Assembly: GCA_019155205.2 (NCBI GenBank) | Contig: JAHNZQ020003147.1 | Span: 21,437 to 52,040 of the forward strand | Direction: 5' to 3' | DNA: 30,604 bases | Origin: Gracilaria vermiculophylla | Lineage: Eukaryota; Rhodophyta; Florideophyceae; Gracilariales; Gracilariaceae | In this document: in pieces, positions 8,881 through 19,160 of the stretch | How positions within the stretch are numbered: position 1 is the stretch's first letter | How the letters are laid out: each line of letters opens with the position of its first letter | Made by a program: the position numbers and the translations under genes | Notes under the pieces: model-generated | Told to the model about the DNA's origin: nothing | The model's input: only the letters and a program-made list of their open reading frames with translations | The model's database searches: none

Positions 8881-10595
8881 GATTCCAAAGCCCCCAAGGA
8901 GCCTAGTTATACTCAGCAGCAGCCTTTGAGGAAATCCATCTGTGAGCGAAGAGCTCCGAGATTTTTCTGGTCAGAAACTGCGCTGCTCACTTCCAGTGAT
9001 GATGCACCTCGTTCTTGTTCTGAGGCTGTGTCACGAGATGACTGTGAGGCTTGGAAAAAGGCTATGCAAATTGAGTATGACTCCCTAATGGAACATGATA
9101 CATGGAAGCTCGTGCGAAGGCCGGCAGGTAGCAATGTGATCTCGTCCAAGTGGGTGTATGTGCAGAAGTATGAGGCATCGGAGTCAGGAGGGCCAACAGT
9201 TCGATACGAGGCTCGTATGGTTGCTCGAGGTTTCCTGCAGATTGAAGGCGTCGACTTTTCAGAGACATACGCTCCTGTGGTTACGTTCACTTCCATCAGG
9301 ATGATTCTGTCCATCACTGCAGTTGAGGACTTACATCTACACCAGATGGACGTCAAGACAGCGTTTCCGAACGGCGAACGTGAGGAAACGGTGTAAATGG
9401 AGCAACCAAAGGGCTTTATAGAGGTACGCAAAGAAGAACTGGTGTGCCGACTCAAGAAGGCTATCTATGGACTTCTTCAGGCCCCAAGACAATGGCATTT
9501 TAAGATATATGCCTTTCTAGTGGATGATGTTGTTCTAACGCCTTACGATGCTGATGAATGTGTATACACAGGAAGAATTCTAGGTGCATTGGTGATCATC
9601 GCTCTCTATGTTGATGACTTGTTGATTGCCAGTCAGAGCTTGAAAGCAATGAAAGAGGTGAAAGCTGAGCTGTCGTCGCGATTCCGCATTAACGACCTCA
9701 AAGAAGCTCGGATGGTTCTTGGTTTTGAGATTCATCGACATCGTCCCAAGAGATTGTCCTGTATTTGACGCAGAATGCTTACACGCACAAGGTACTGGAA
9801 CGTTTCAATATGCTTGAGTCCAAACCGGTGGATACACCCATGGACTCTGGTACTGATTTGCATTTGGAGGGAGAGGCTGTGTGTGATGTTCCTTACCGGC
9901 AGGTGATTGGCTGTTTGATGTACTTGTCAGTGGGTACCCGACCGAACATATCGTACGCCGTGGCCAAACTGGCCAAGTACGTTGAGAAACCAGGCGAAAC
10001 CCACTGGAAGGCGGCCAAGCGTGTGCTGCGATACCTGAACGGAACTTGTTCACTTTACCTTGCATATGGTACCACCTTTAAAATCGATATGCACGGCTTT
10101 GTGGACTCTGACTGAGCGGGAGACAAGAATAATCGCAAGTTAACTAGCGTCTACATGTTTCTCATGTGTGGCGGTGCAGTGTCGTGGAGCTCGAGTTAGC
10201 AAGAGGTGGTCGCGCTGTCCAGTGCTGAGGCAAAGTACGTAAGTCTGTGTTCTGGGACTAAGGAAGGTATTTGGCTGAGGCGCCTGTGGAAAGCCATTGG
10301 GAAAGCTCTTGGACTGCACGTCAAGGATTCGGTGAAGGTGATGGTTGAAACCACTACCGTGTATGTGGACAATCAAGGTTGCATTGATCTTGCTCAGAAC
10401 GGAGTGGTAAACAAACGGACCAGACATATTGATATCCGTTATCACTTCACGCGGGAGGCGTTGCAAAAGAAGTCCATTGTGTTGCATTACTGTTCGACAG
10501 ATGATATGGTGGCAGACATGCTAACCAAGCCATTGGGCAGAGTGAAATTGCAGAAATTCAGAAGTGCAGGCGGCTTACTCTTCCCAGAGGTCTGA
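8881..10595 (+). pseudogene. pol: Copia-1 pol, reverse transcriptase and RNase H part
   Basis: Copia RT copies element RNA into DNA. The region shows the palm motifs: SKWVYVQKY and ARMVARGFLQ near 9145-9240, QMDVKTAF near 9343-9366, YMEQPKGF with its Tyr replaced by a stop at 9394, and the catalytic YVDD at 9607-9618. A one-base frameshift lies near 9755-9765. RNase H then reads in the new frame with DSD (stop at 10113 where Trp is expected), SSAEAKY near 10220, YVDNQGCIDLA near 10360-10395, and a C-terminus ADMLTKPLG. Another stop is at 10197. The frame ends at 10595, 20 bp before the 3' LTR. Confidence 0.88.
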
Positions 10596-10599
10596 AGTC

Positions 10600-10615
10600 A
10601 GAAACAGAAGGGGGG
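10600..10615 (+). other. Polypurine tract of copia-1
   Basis: The purine run ending in AGAAGGGGGG immediately precedes the TGTTAGC start of the 3' LTR. This is where plus-strand DNA synthesis would be primed. Confidence 0.85.
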
Positions 10616-11045
10616 TGTTAGCAGGAAGGAGCTATTGTCCCTGCTGTCGGAGCGCATTGCTGTTCCTGACACATATAGCTGCTTACGTATGGAATCGGAC
10701 TACGGTGACACCCAGGATTCGTGAATCTGTGCACTGTCATGATCTCGTGAGTTTACGTAACGGTTATGCCTCGCTGGGCATCACTTGTGCCTTGTTATGC
10801 TTTGTTATTGTCAGCCATATTGAATCGTGGGTAGCATTGTGGGTAATACATTTATGTAATGGTTAAATATGATTGGTAGAATTGATTGTCCCGGAATTTT
10901 AGTGTATCTTACGCTCTGATCGAGCTGGTGCACGTTTGCCACTATATAAGGTGGCCTCGGGGCACCTCCAAGTAAATACAATCCATAGCTGGCGAACTTC
11001 CTTTGCATCCCCTCAAATTTCCCTTTGCCCCGCTGACCTCCATTA
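10616..11045 (+). repeat. Copia-1 3' LTR
   Basis: 430 bp, matching 4178-4595 with about 30 substitutions by hand count. A 12-bp extra segment near 10836-10850 repeats the GTGGGTA motif and accounts for the length difference. TATATAA is at 10943-10949. The LTR ends CTCCATTA, then the CTTGA target copy. Confidence 0.93.
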
Positions 11046-12060
11046 CTTGAAGGTGCCGCCGTATGGTGCTTTTAGTTCTACCTCACTGGCCAGGCGCACT
11101 CGCTGCTATAGCCGCGCCTCACGGGGGAGAGCACCATTGTGGATGACCCTGGAACAGAGATATTGCGGACCTACCCGGAGGTGGAGAACTTCCTCCTCAA
11201 AAAGTACGCAACGGACGAGGTGATAGCAGATGTTGATGCTGAAGTCGCCTCCAATAGACAGAACACGGGAATGATAGAGACAGAACTCTCACAGAAGCTG
11301 TAAACGAAGGGCGTACGGTGGAGGATTGTGTACTCCGAATTGCGATTGAAGTCGTTGTTTGTCGGGGGGCTCCTTCCCTCGATCAGCGCCAGGGTGCGTA
11401 ATAACATGACAACGCACCAAAAGACCACCTGTTCGGAGCTAGTGCTTTTCATGGAATTCTATGGGGATGTCCACCGTATCGCTCGTCACAACCATTCTCC
11501 ACTCTTGGACAAACCGACAGCCTACAGGAACCGTCGGGCTTCCGCCCTGACGTTGGACTGTAGTACCTTAGAGATGGCTGACGAGCTTACGCTCGTGGGA
11601 GAGCAAGAGGCCTTTCTTCTCACATACGCCTCATCTCAGGGAGCACCGTCAAGGACGAGAACCTCCTCATCTCCCACTTCATACGCGTTGGCAGGATCTT
11701 ACAGGAGTGTCCGCTTCGCAAACCCTCGAGACTACCCACCACCTTGCAAGATTTGCTTGTCTCGAGAGCCAGTACACTGTACTACTCTCACCCCACCCCG
11801 GCAATGAGGGCCACCATCCTGCAGGGACGAGAGTAGAACTTCCAGAACCTGAAGGACACACCAACAAAGAGCAGAAGATATCGAACTGCGTATCGCGACA
11901 TCCGCGCCACTCAAGGAAACTACGGCCACCGCGTTCCACTGGGGGTGAAGCCTGCTCCATTTTCACTTGCGCCGTCAGCGCAGGTGCCAGTATCCAAACA
12001 GGTTGCACCTCATGAGATACCGTTGCATCTCGATGCGCAACCGCAGCAGCCGTCCCCCAC
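11046..12060 (+). pseudogene. gag: Gypsy gag, C-terminal part, after copia-1
   Basis: The gypsy gag frame resumes at 11049 in the same phase as before the insertion. The first residues (EGAAVW) complete a typical gag capsid motif. Stops are at 11073, 11109 and 11301; then an open stretch of 160 codons runs to 11807. Near its end is a Cys/His cluster CKICLSREPVHC (about 11740-11780), a possible variant zinc knuckle that needs checking. From 11808 to 12060 the frame is unclear; a Pro/Arg-rich linker between gag and protease is likely. Confidence 0.72.
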
Positions 12061-13023
12061 TTGAGTTCAGCCCCCCTCCAACCAGGAAAACCCACAGGGC
12101 CACGCGTAGAGGCTCCGCGTAGCTCCTTACCACCGACCCTCATCTCCACGGCGGTCGCCTTTAGGAATGGTGGAGAAGCCATCTGCTCCATTGACGGAAA
12201 ACCGGTGGGCCCCCCAATCCCGCTGGACCTATTCGAAGCCGTTAAAGAATCTGTTTGTACGCTCCGCCATGAGAGTTACAAAGTGTTCGCCTTTATCGGA
12301 TGTTCCCCGCTCGCTTCCATGACGGATGGCGCTATCCTAGACACCCGAGCTGGCCCCTCTCTAGTGCACGCCGATGTGCTCCCGTGGTCTGCTCTCGGCT
12401 CCTTGAGGACTGGCAAGCTCCCTATGGTGCGCGATCGGTCGCGTCAAGCATTGAGTATCCTCGGTGCAATATCCCTGTGTCTCCAGCTGGGCTCCTTATA
12501 GGTGAGAGTGTTGTTCCTTGTCGCAACCAACGTGCCCGCACAAAGCATTTCGGGCACTTCCTTTGTGGATCGGTATGTACGTGCAATCTATCCACGCCTG
12601 CGGAAGGTGACGTTTCACGACGCCGCCCCTGGAGGTATCTTCTCCGCATCCCCAGTACCGGACGCCAACGCACGTCATGTGGGTAATCTCCCAAAGAACG
12701 CGCAGTCGAATAAGCTCCGGGTGGTGAAGAGTATCAAAATACCCGTGAGGAGTCGGGTCGAAGTTTGGGTGCAGAGCTCTGCATCTGGCCTTTCATTCTT
12801 ACAGAGAAGTCCAGACCTAACGACGACGCAGCACTTTATGATGGCGAACGGCGTTATGGAAATAGTGCCGAAAATTTCCTTCAGGGTCGTGCTCGCTAAC
12901 CTGAAGTAGTTTCCGTTACGGCTCCGGAAAGGAACTGTCGTCGGATTGGCACTACCCATTCCTACAGGACTGGCTCACCTGTCTCGTGTGAAAGACCTCG
13001 CGTAACGCCATGCAATCGCCACC
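12061..13023 (+). pseudogene. pol: Gypsy protease (retropepsin), active site changed
   Basis: The residues around 12325-12385 read as a retropepsin N-terminal half, with the active site at 12340-12348 reading Asp-Thr-Arg where the family has Asp-Thr-Gly (codon CGA at 12346). The downstream flap and C-terminal half can be followed: LGAISLCLQLGS near 12460-12498, then GTSFVDRYVRAIYP near 12550-12594. Stops in the frame are at 12499, 12907 and near 13003. The Gly in the DTG loop is close to invariant, so protease activity is unlikely even apart from the stops. Confidence 0.8.
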
Positions 13024-14501
13024 GTGGAAGCTGACGCGCCATCAACGGCTCCTGAGGAAGAGAATCCTGCCACCTGGCAGGAGAAGCTCCAAATTGGCGA
13101 GTGTTTTGAAAAGTATCGTCATGTGACAGTGGAAATGCTATCCGCCATTGAGGACATGTGGTCTGGTTCCCTGGATAAGGTCAGCCTGGCCAAGCACAGG
13201 ATCCAGCTCACACCGGATGCAAAACTGGTACACCAACTACCTCAGAATGCCGGACCCCATGCGCGCGATTTCGAACGCGATGAGGTCCACCGGATACTGG
13301 AGAACGTTATGGAGCCCTCCAATTCCGAATGAGACACCCGGTGGTGGTTTCGAAGAATAAAAATAGCTCCTTGAGGTTCTGTATTAACTATAGACACCCC
13401 AACGAGGTGACGGTACGCCATTCGTACCCGATGCCCCGTATGGATGAATGTATCGACTCCTCAGGTTATGCATCCGTTTTCATTACGCTGGATGCCAATA
13501 GTGGCTACTGGCAAATTGAAATAAATGACTCCAATAAGGATAAGACAACGTTCACCTCGCACTGTGGGATCTTCAGATTCCTAAGGATGCCATTTGGATT
13601 GAAGAATTCACCTGCTACGTTCCAACGAGCGGTGAAAATAATCCTGGCAAAGGTGAAGTGGCAGTACGCCTTGGTGTATATGGATGATGTAAACATATAC
13701 TCCCGCAGCGTGGAGGAGCACTTCATTCATGTGAGACACGTGCTCCAACTCCTTAAGGATGCTTGACTGACCCTGAAGCTAGAGAAATGTTTCTTTTTCA
13801 AGTTCTCGGTGGACTACCTGGGGCATTTTGTGCTCCCGGGATGCCTACAGGTTTTCAGGAGAACTCAGGACGCCATCAAGGAAGCTTGCCCTCCCACAAA
13901 CCAGATGGAGCTCCGCTTCTTCTTTGGGTTGTGTATCGTCTTCCGGAGGTTTGTACCGAATTTCTCCCGTATAGCGGCGCCGTTAAACCGCCTCTTGGAG
14001 TAGGAAAAGCCGACGCAATTGGCTATCTTGACGAACGAGGAGTTTGAAGCCTTTAACACCCTGAAGAGGAGACTAATAGACTAACAGATCTTGGTACTTC
14101 CGAAGCGGCACGGCCGAATGGTGCTGGATACTGACGCCTGTAAATACCAGGTCGGATGTCCCCTCTTACGGGAACAAACGGAAGGTGGACTTTAACCCAT
14201 CGGATACTGGAGTTGCAACCTCATACCTACTGAGCGGAACTACTCCACATCGGAGCGCGAATGTCTAGCCATCGTATGGGCAGTTCTGCTTTTACGCCCG
14301 TACCCAGAAGGCGCGGGTTTCAGCTTGAGGACAGACAACGCCCCACTGAAGTAGATACTGTCTTTGACGGATGCTTCCGGTCGCCTGGAAAGGTAGAGGT
14401 TACGCCTTTTAGAGTTCGAGTTTGATATCGTCCACCGTCCTGGAATTAAACAACAGGCAGCGGACGCGCTCTCACGAATCTCCACCGAAAGGGAAGACTG
14501 A
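13024..14501 (+). pseudogene. pol: Gypsy reverse transcriptase and RNase H
   Basis: A linker (13024-13200) leads to RT. A frameshift near 13325-13332 separates the first RT motif from the second (LRFCINYRHPNEVT). The remaining palm motifs are intact: YPMPRMDE, FITLDANSGYWQI, FRFLRMPFGLKNSPATFQ, and the catalytic YMDD at 13677-13688. A stop at 13764 interrupts the thumb. RNase H follows with DTDA near 14128, ERECLAIVWA near 14258-14287, TDNAPLK near 14331-14351 and HRPGIKQQAADALSR near 14439-14483. Stops at 14001, 14082, 14193, 14352, 14394 and 14499 are all in one unbroken frame. Two of them replace expected Trp codons. Confidence 0.88.
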
Positions 14502-16457
14502 ACACCTTTGGAGGACAACATCCCGTTTCTGGTCATCCAAGACGCCGACGAGAACGAAAAATCCGATGGAGAACGTTTCGAATTCTGTGAACCTGGGGGA
14601 AGGTATAGTGGACTCCCTGAGGTCATGGCTCATGTTGGGGAGGAGAAAAAAGTTCTCCCCATTACCGTAGCGGAGTTCCTGAAGGAACAGAGTACGGATG
14701 CGTACTGCGAGGAATGCCTCGCCACTGTGGGGAGTTTCACATCGTCATTTGACGCTGACCGATAGAGCGTGCTTGTACGCCGCACTCCTCTGGATGTAGC
14801 TCTCCAAACGGTGCTCCCGACGAAGCTACGGGCGAGGGTGCTGTATCTCTCGCACTATCCTCGCCTCGCTGAGCACCCTGGCGGATCTAGGATGTATTTA
14901 ACCATGCGGAGGGAGTTCTATTAGCTGAACATGGCTAATGACGCCTTCCGAACGGTGGCGTATTGCTACTCGTGCGCCACCGCTATGGGGAATCTACGGA
15001 GACACCGGACGTCGCTAAATCTGTTCCGGCCTTCAGGACCGTTGGAGTTTGTGGTCATGGACATCTTGGGTCCTATCCCTAAGAAGGAGCGAGGGCACCG
15101 ATTTATCTGCGAGATCACGGATCGTTTCTTGAAGATTACGCGTGCCATCCCTTTCCGGAGCACCACTGCAGCAGTGATTTCCGACGCCTTTCTAGAGCAA
15201 TGCGTTTATCCCTAAAGGGTACCATTGTACCTCTTTACGGATAATGGCCCCCAGTTCGCTGCGAAGCTCTTCAGCGCCATCTTCGGAATGCTGGAGATGA
15301 AACAGTTGTTTACAACTGCTCATTACCCCCAGACCAAGAAGCAGGTGGAAAGGTTCAACAAGACCATCGCTTCGAGGCTGTAGCACTACGTCGCGGACCA
15401 CCAGAAGGATTGGGACGCATATGTGGGCCCGCTCACAAATGCATACAACCTGCGGGTGCACCGCTCTACGGGAACTGCTCCTTTGAATCTAGTGCTCTCG
15501 CGCAATCCGCCTAAGGACGTCATTGCGGCACGCGCTGCGGCGCACCCGCCGGATGGGCCACAGGTACCAACAGCGGCGCAAGCAAAACTCACCATCTGAT
15601 GGTGCTATGAGGACAAAATCTCCCTCGCAAAGGAGTGACTCAATGCCTTGAAGAGGAGATATAAACAGAACTTCGACTGAAAGGTTAAAGAATGCTTTCA
15701 ACTGAAGAATGGCGACGAAATTTTCCTTGACAAACCTGGGGATCCATCCTTCGAACGGCCGAACATCACGCACAAGCTAGCGCCGACCACTGCAGGGCCT
15801 TAAAAAGTCCTGGCCACCAGGAGGGAAACTGTCTCCAGTGCGGTAAATTGGCTCTGAAACGTCGTCTCCCGTGATCGGATTACGAAAGTCCCGACACCGA
15901 GCCCTTCAGGAGTGCCCGCCACCCCACCTCAGGGCCTACGCGCGGATCTTCCTCATCCGATCACCTCAGGAGTGACGACACCGCTAGATACTGGAAAACG
16001 CCTCACTCCTCTCGGCGAACCATTGCTGGAGGCTCCAGACGCCATCATGACAACTGAAGGTGATATACTTTACGCATTTGACAATATCATCTCCTACCGA
16101 CAAACCCCGGCGAAAATACTGTACGGCGTTCGTTGGTACGGGTGCACCTCAAAGTAGGACAAGGAAGAACCTCCGGTACACGTCCTGGAGAACATTATCC
16201 GAAGATGTCACGCCAATCTCGCGCAGAAACGCCTCTCTGCATAGACGCTTTCGTTTAGGAAAGGTAACGGGGGCCCCCAATCGGAGTGCGTTTTCGTCTC
16301 CACTGTCTATTCCCCACCTCGAGGTCTCCTTTTCGCCTCCAGGACGCCGTTGCCCCCTTTTAGCACGCACACAGGGCAGCAATTTGTGTCGTTGAGCGTG
16401 CGGGCATGGCCCGTCCGTATTGCAACTCCTTTTCACGGAACTTTTGCTCCAACTTAA
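14502..16457 (+). pseudogene. pol: Gypsy integrase with chromodomain-like C-terminus
   Basis: Integrase inserts the DNA copy into the genome. An HHCC-type zinc domain is readable near 14850-14980 (H...H...CYSC). The catalytic core keeps Asp at 15060 (VVMDILGP), Asp at 15240 (FTDNGPQF) and Glu at 15348 (QVERFN), with exactly 35 residues between the last two. After a long linker, residues near 16063-16200 resemble a chromodomain: ISYRQTPAKILYGVRWYG, then an ENIIRR helix. The frame has at least a dozen stops but no indels from about 13332 to 16457. A Ser/Phe-rich tail follows the chromodomain to 16455. Confidence 0.85.
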
Positions 16458-18948
16458 AGATCTTTTATTACGCCGCTACCGGGAGCTAACTATCATCGCA
16501 AGGGATCCTTAACTTGCAGATCACCAAACCAGGCCGTATACTCCGCTTCGAGGCGAGGTTTTGCCGTCAGCGCTTAACTCTCGAAGAACTCTGACAGTCT
16601 TTCCTTCATGGCTCCCATTGAGACCCTGTTCGCCCGGGCCTTGTGGAGTTCTAAGACCCTGGCAGGCACCTCGTGCATAACATCTACAGGAAAAGCCGGA
16701 GCATGACGGCCCGTCACTAGGCATGCCTGCACCAACTCTTTGAAGCCAGCAGACAGAACTCCAGAGATTAATCCGTCCGATGGTGCACCCGAAGCGGCCA
16801 CCCCCGCTGACTGTTGATGTTGATATTCAGACATGGTCGAGTGCCTGTCAGTCGCTCAAGTTGGTCTTGGAAACAAAGATGCAGGGGACGATGGGCACTT
16901 TTGGGCACCCTCTTCGAAAAAGCGCATATGCGCCTCTGCTCGAACCCAACGTGAAACGGAGATATGATTGGCTACTGCAAGTGACCTTGTGCTACGTGGT
17001 GTCTACGAGTCTTGTGGATTTTAGGGCGCATTAGAGAGGATGAACCCAAGTGGCGCGCTGTGAGTGGATAAGGTCTGGAGTAGTTGACTGATTATGCAGG
17101 TAGAGAGGATGCGCGTTTCTAGCCTGGAATGGCCGGTTTGGGTGCAATGTGCGAATGTGGGCTGCGCAGGGGGATTGGAGGGCTAACACGGAAATTGTTG
17201 ATTTTTTAGAGCTGCTTCCGGATCAAGGAAGCGGCAATGGATTTGTTATGTTGATTGCGTTCATTGTTGATTGATTTAGCAATTTGAAATTGTAGTATTC
17301 TAGTTTGCTCGCGCTTTTCGTGTACAGCTGAACACACGAAGAACGTGGCACGTTATGGCGCAATCGCCGTCGTCGCTTGCTGCGATGACGGCGAAGCGCG
17401 CGCGGTGGGGTATTTGTAGGTTGCCTTCGTCGACCGTTGAGTAAACTTGTCACCAAAAGGCTGACAACCTTCCTTGTTTTACCTTCTTGTTTTCTCCCTT
17501 TTTCCTTTGTTTATCCTCTTATTTTCCCTACCTGCGTATCGTGCCTTACTGACGGAACAACAACCGCAACGGAAGGAGCCATTGATGGCAGACCAGATGG
17601 GACAGAAGCTTCCCGAAAGGACTCTGCAGGCACCGCCGTGGAAGTCCGCAGATCAACGGACGGAGTCGGCAACACCAAAGGTGACGGCGGTACGGGAACT
17701 AGAACGCTCCACAGGCGAGATTGAAGAACAAACACAGAGGCGCTTCATAGTCGGGGTTACACCATCGGGACCGAAGCCACCGGGACCGGAGTAATTTTGT
17801 CCTCTTCCGTAGAAGACACTGCAGCTACCGCTGCGAGAGGATCCGGCATTGCGGTGGGACGTGGCGTTATAACCTCAGGAGGCGCACCCATATCCTGGGA
17901 CGGAGACGGTAGCCGATGGGGCGGACTAGTCGCCAGGCTCTCTTTCAAGGGACTCGGAGCCGTGGCACCTGAGGAGCTCAAGAAGACGCAAAACGGTGGA
18001 AGGCCGGGTAGGCTCGCCCGTCATCTTCTCCATTGGGACTCCTCACGATGGGGTGGAACTTATCTTAGCCGCAGTATTACCAAAAAAGGTCGAGCGTATC
18101 GTTCGAAGTCACCTGAACGTTGTAATCCAGCAGCTTTTTCGCCTTAGATTCGCTCCAAGCGGTGCCGTCGATCAAGTTCTGAATGCTGAAGGTGCGCAGG
18201 ACCCGGAAAAATGACGCCGAAAAGGGGCGCAAACTTTCGGAGGTTGGCTGATACGAAGAATCCCAGTAGAGGAGATCGTTGTGGCACCGAGTAAAGGAAT
18301 TGACGCCTTCATTCACTGCTTGGAGATACGCCATCAGGATGCAGACCGCGAGCTCCTTCGAGGCGGTCAACATGACGAAACGCCTTAGGAAGTCCTGGGG
18401 ATCTAGAACATCCGAGGAGTGGTACGCAAGGGTAATGAGTGTCACCATGCAGAGGAGCGGCAGAACCCAGGGGTCCCTCCAAGAGTCTTCCACCTTAAGG
18501 TAGTACTTCTGACGTTGCTCGTAAAGCATCTCATGGAATTACGTGTCATGCCAACCATAGAAGTACCCAAAGGCCGTACGTACTCGGGTTTCATCCGCAA
18601 GGTTCGTCCCCCAACTATTTCGGTTGAGCCAGTAGAGGGGATCATATAGGAGATCGAAGGGCAACATCGCGAGGGCCGAGCGTCCATCGGCAATGCTTTC
18701 GGGCCGACTGGCTCGTTGGTCCGAACTCTCCTTGTGAAGGAGTACCTAGATTCGCGCCAGTGAACGCGAGAGGCTTCCACCCGGTTCCGCTTCAGGTCGT
18801 TCCAAGCAATCTATGGTACGGCGCGAAATCGCATCGCCTAGAGGTGCGGTCCAAAATGATGGATGTAGTCCTCCATGGAGCACGGAAGACTGACGCGTCT
18901 GTCGTGGAAAGGAACGAAGATCCGCATAGCACGATGGTCGAAGTGCTC
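16458..18948 (-). pseudogene. Unidentified minus-strand protein remnant, split by solo LTR B
   Basis: Read on the minus strand from 18948 down, one frame stays readable for about 290 codons to 18077, with stops only at 18746-18748 and 18539-18541. It contains an open stretch of 150 codons (18529-18077) rich in aromatic residues, for example RDPWVLPLLCMVTLITLAYH and NLIDGTAWSESKAKKLLDY. C- or G-ending codons predominate. A Pro/Ser/Ala-rich, frameshifted linker follows (about 18070-17554). After removing solo LTR B and one target copy, the reading continues from MAPSVAVVVPS into GAMKERLSEFFES and, past a stop at 16574, into RLEAEYTAWFGDLQVKDPLR. I do not recognise the family. A retroelement gag-like protein or a dead host gene are both possible. 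The start is missing at the copia-2 junction. Confidence 0.5.
16812..17548 (+). mobile_element. Solo LTR B of the copia-3 family
   Basis: This 737-bp copy begins TGTTGATGTTGATATTCAG (a 6-bp repeat lengthens its start) and ends in GCCTTA. A perfect 5-bp target duplication, CTGAC, lies at 16807-16811 and 17549-17553. It closely matches solo LTRs A and C. It interrupts the unidentified minus-strand frame. Confidence 0.92.
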
Positions 18949-19140
18949 CATTACACTAAGCCATATCTGGTGTACATTAAGCTGAGTTTGCAATGTGTAT
19001 ACCTGGAAACCATATGGTAGTGAACAACGTGCCGAGTAGCACACCTGCCCACGTGTACCACACAGAGTTAACTTCCAACACAGCTCATGGTCCCCTGGAA
19101 CATTTAGTTGTCAGTGACGGCAAAGGTACTTAATCCAACA
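18949..19140 (-). repeat. Copia-2 3' LTR, truncated
   Basis: Matches 23130-23321 base for base in length (192 bp), starting TGTTGGAT next to the polypurine tract. The similarity stops abruptly at 18949, so roughly 370 bp of the LTR are missing. The missing part includes the promoter block, and the break marks a deletion or rearrangement junction. Confidence 0.88.
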
Positions 19141-19152
19141 CCCCCCCTCTGT
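19141..19152 (-). other. Polypurine tract of copia-2
   Basis: On the minus strand a run GACAGAGGGGGGG directly precedes the LTR start TGTTGG. It primes plus-strand synthesis in intact elements. Confidence 0.8.
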
Positions 19153-19160
19153 CACTGACT

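Larger units (their letters stand above)
4178..11045 (+). mobile_element. Ty1/copia retrotransposon copia-1, full length but dead
   Basis: The 6868-bp element has two related LTRs (418 and 430 bp), a ~1.2-kb leader, and one gag-pol frame ordered gag, protease, integrase, RT, RNase H, which is the copia order. A polypurine tract precedes the 3' LTR. LTR ends are TGTTAGC and CCATTA, so the termini are TG...TA rather than the usual TG...CA. A hand alignment of the two LTRs gives about 30 substitutions plus a 12-bp indel, suggesting an old insertion. A 730-bp solo LTR interrupts the frame. Confidence 0.93.
2497..16457 (+). mobile_element. Ty3/gypsy LTR retrotransposon, degraded, split by copia-1
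   Basis: The element reads gag, protease, reverse transcriptase, RNase H, integrase, then a chromodomain-like tail. That order (RT before integrase) defines Ty3/gypsy. The 6.9-kb copia-1 element interrupts gag at 4178. The 5' boundary is only approximate and no 3' LTR copy was found: after the last readable codons near 16457 the sequence passes into an unrelated minus-strand frame. Both ends may therefore be truncated. Confidence 0.85.

Noticed and set aside
8913..9455. Open frame of 180 codons on the minus strand
   Set aside because: It is antisense to the copia-1 RT region and matches no family; the sense frame carries all RT motifs.
13764..16457. Stop codon reassignment or readthrough to explain in-frame stops
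   Set aside because: All three stop types appear at positions where relatives have different amino acids, and catalytic residues are mutated too; decay explains it better.
16266..16457. Gypsy 3' LTR
   Set aside because: I could find no match to the sequence upstream of gypsy gag (2497-2963), and the pol frame continues through this stretch.
17996..18214. Plus-strand open frame of 72 codons in the unidentified region
   Set aside because: It partly overlaps the longer minus-strand frame, which has better codon character and continuity.
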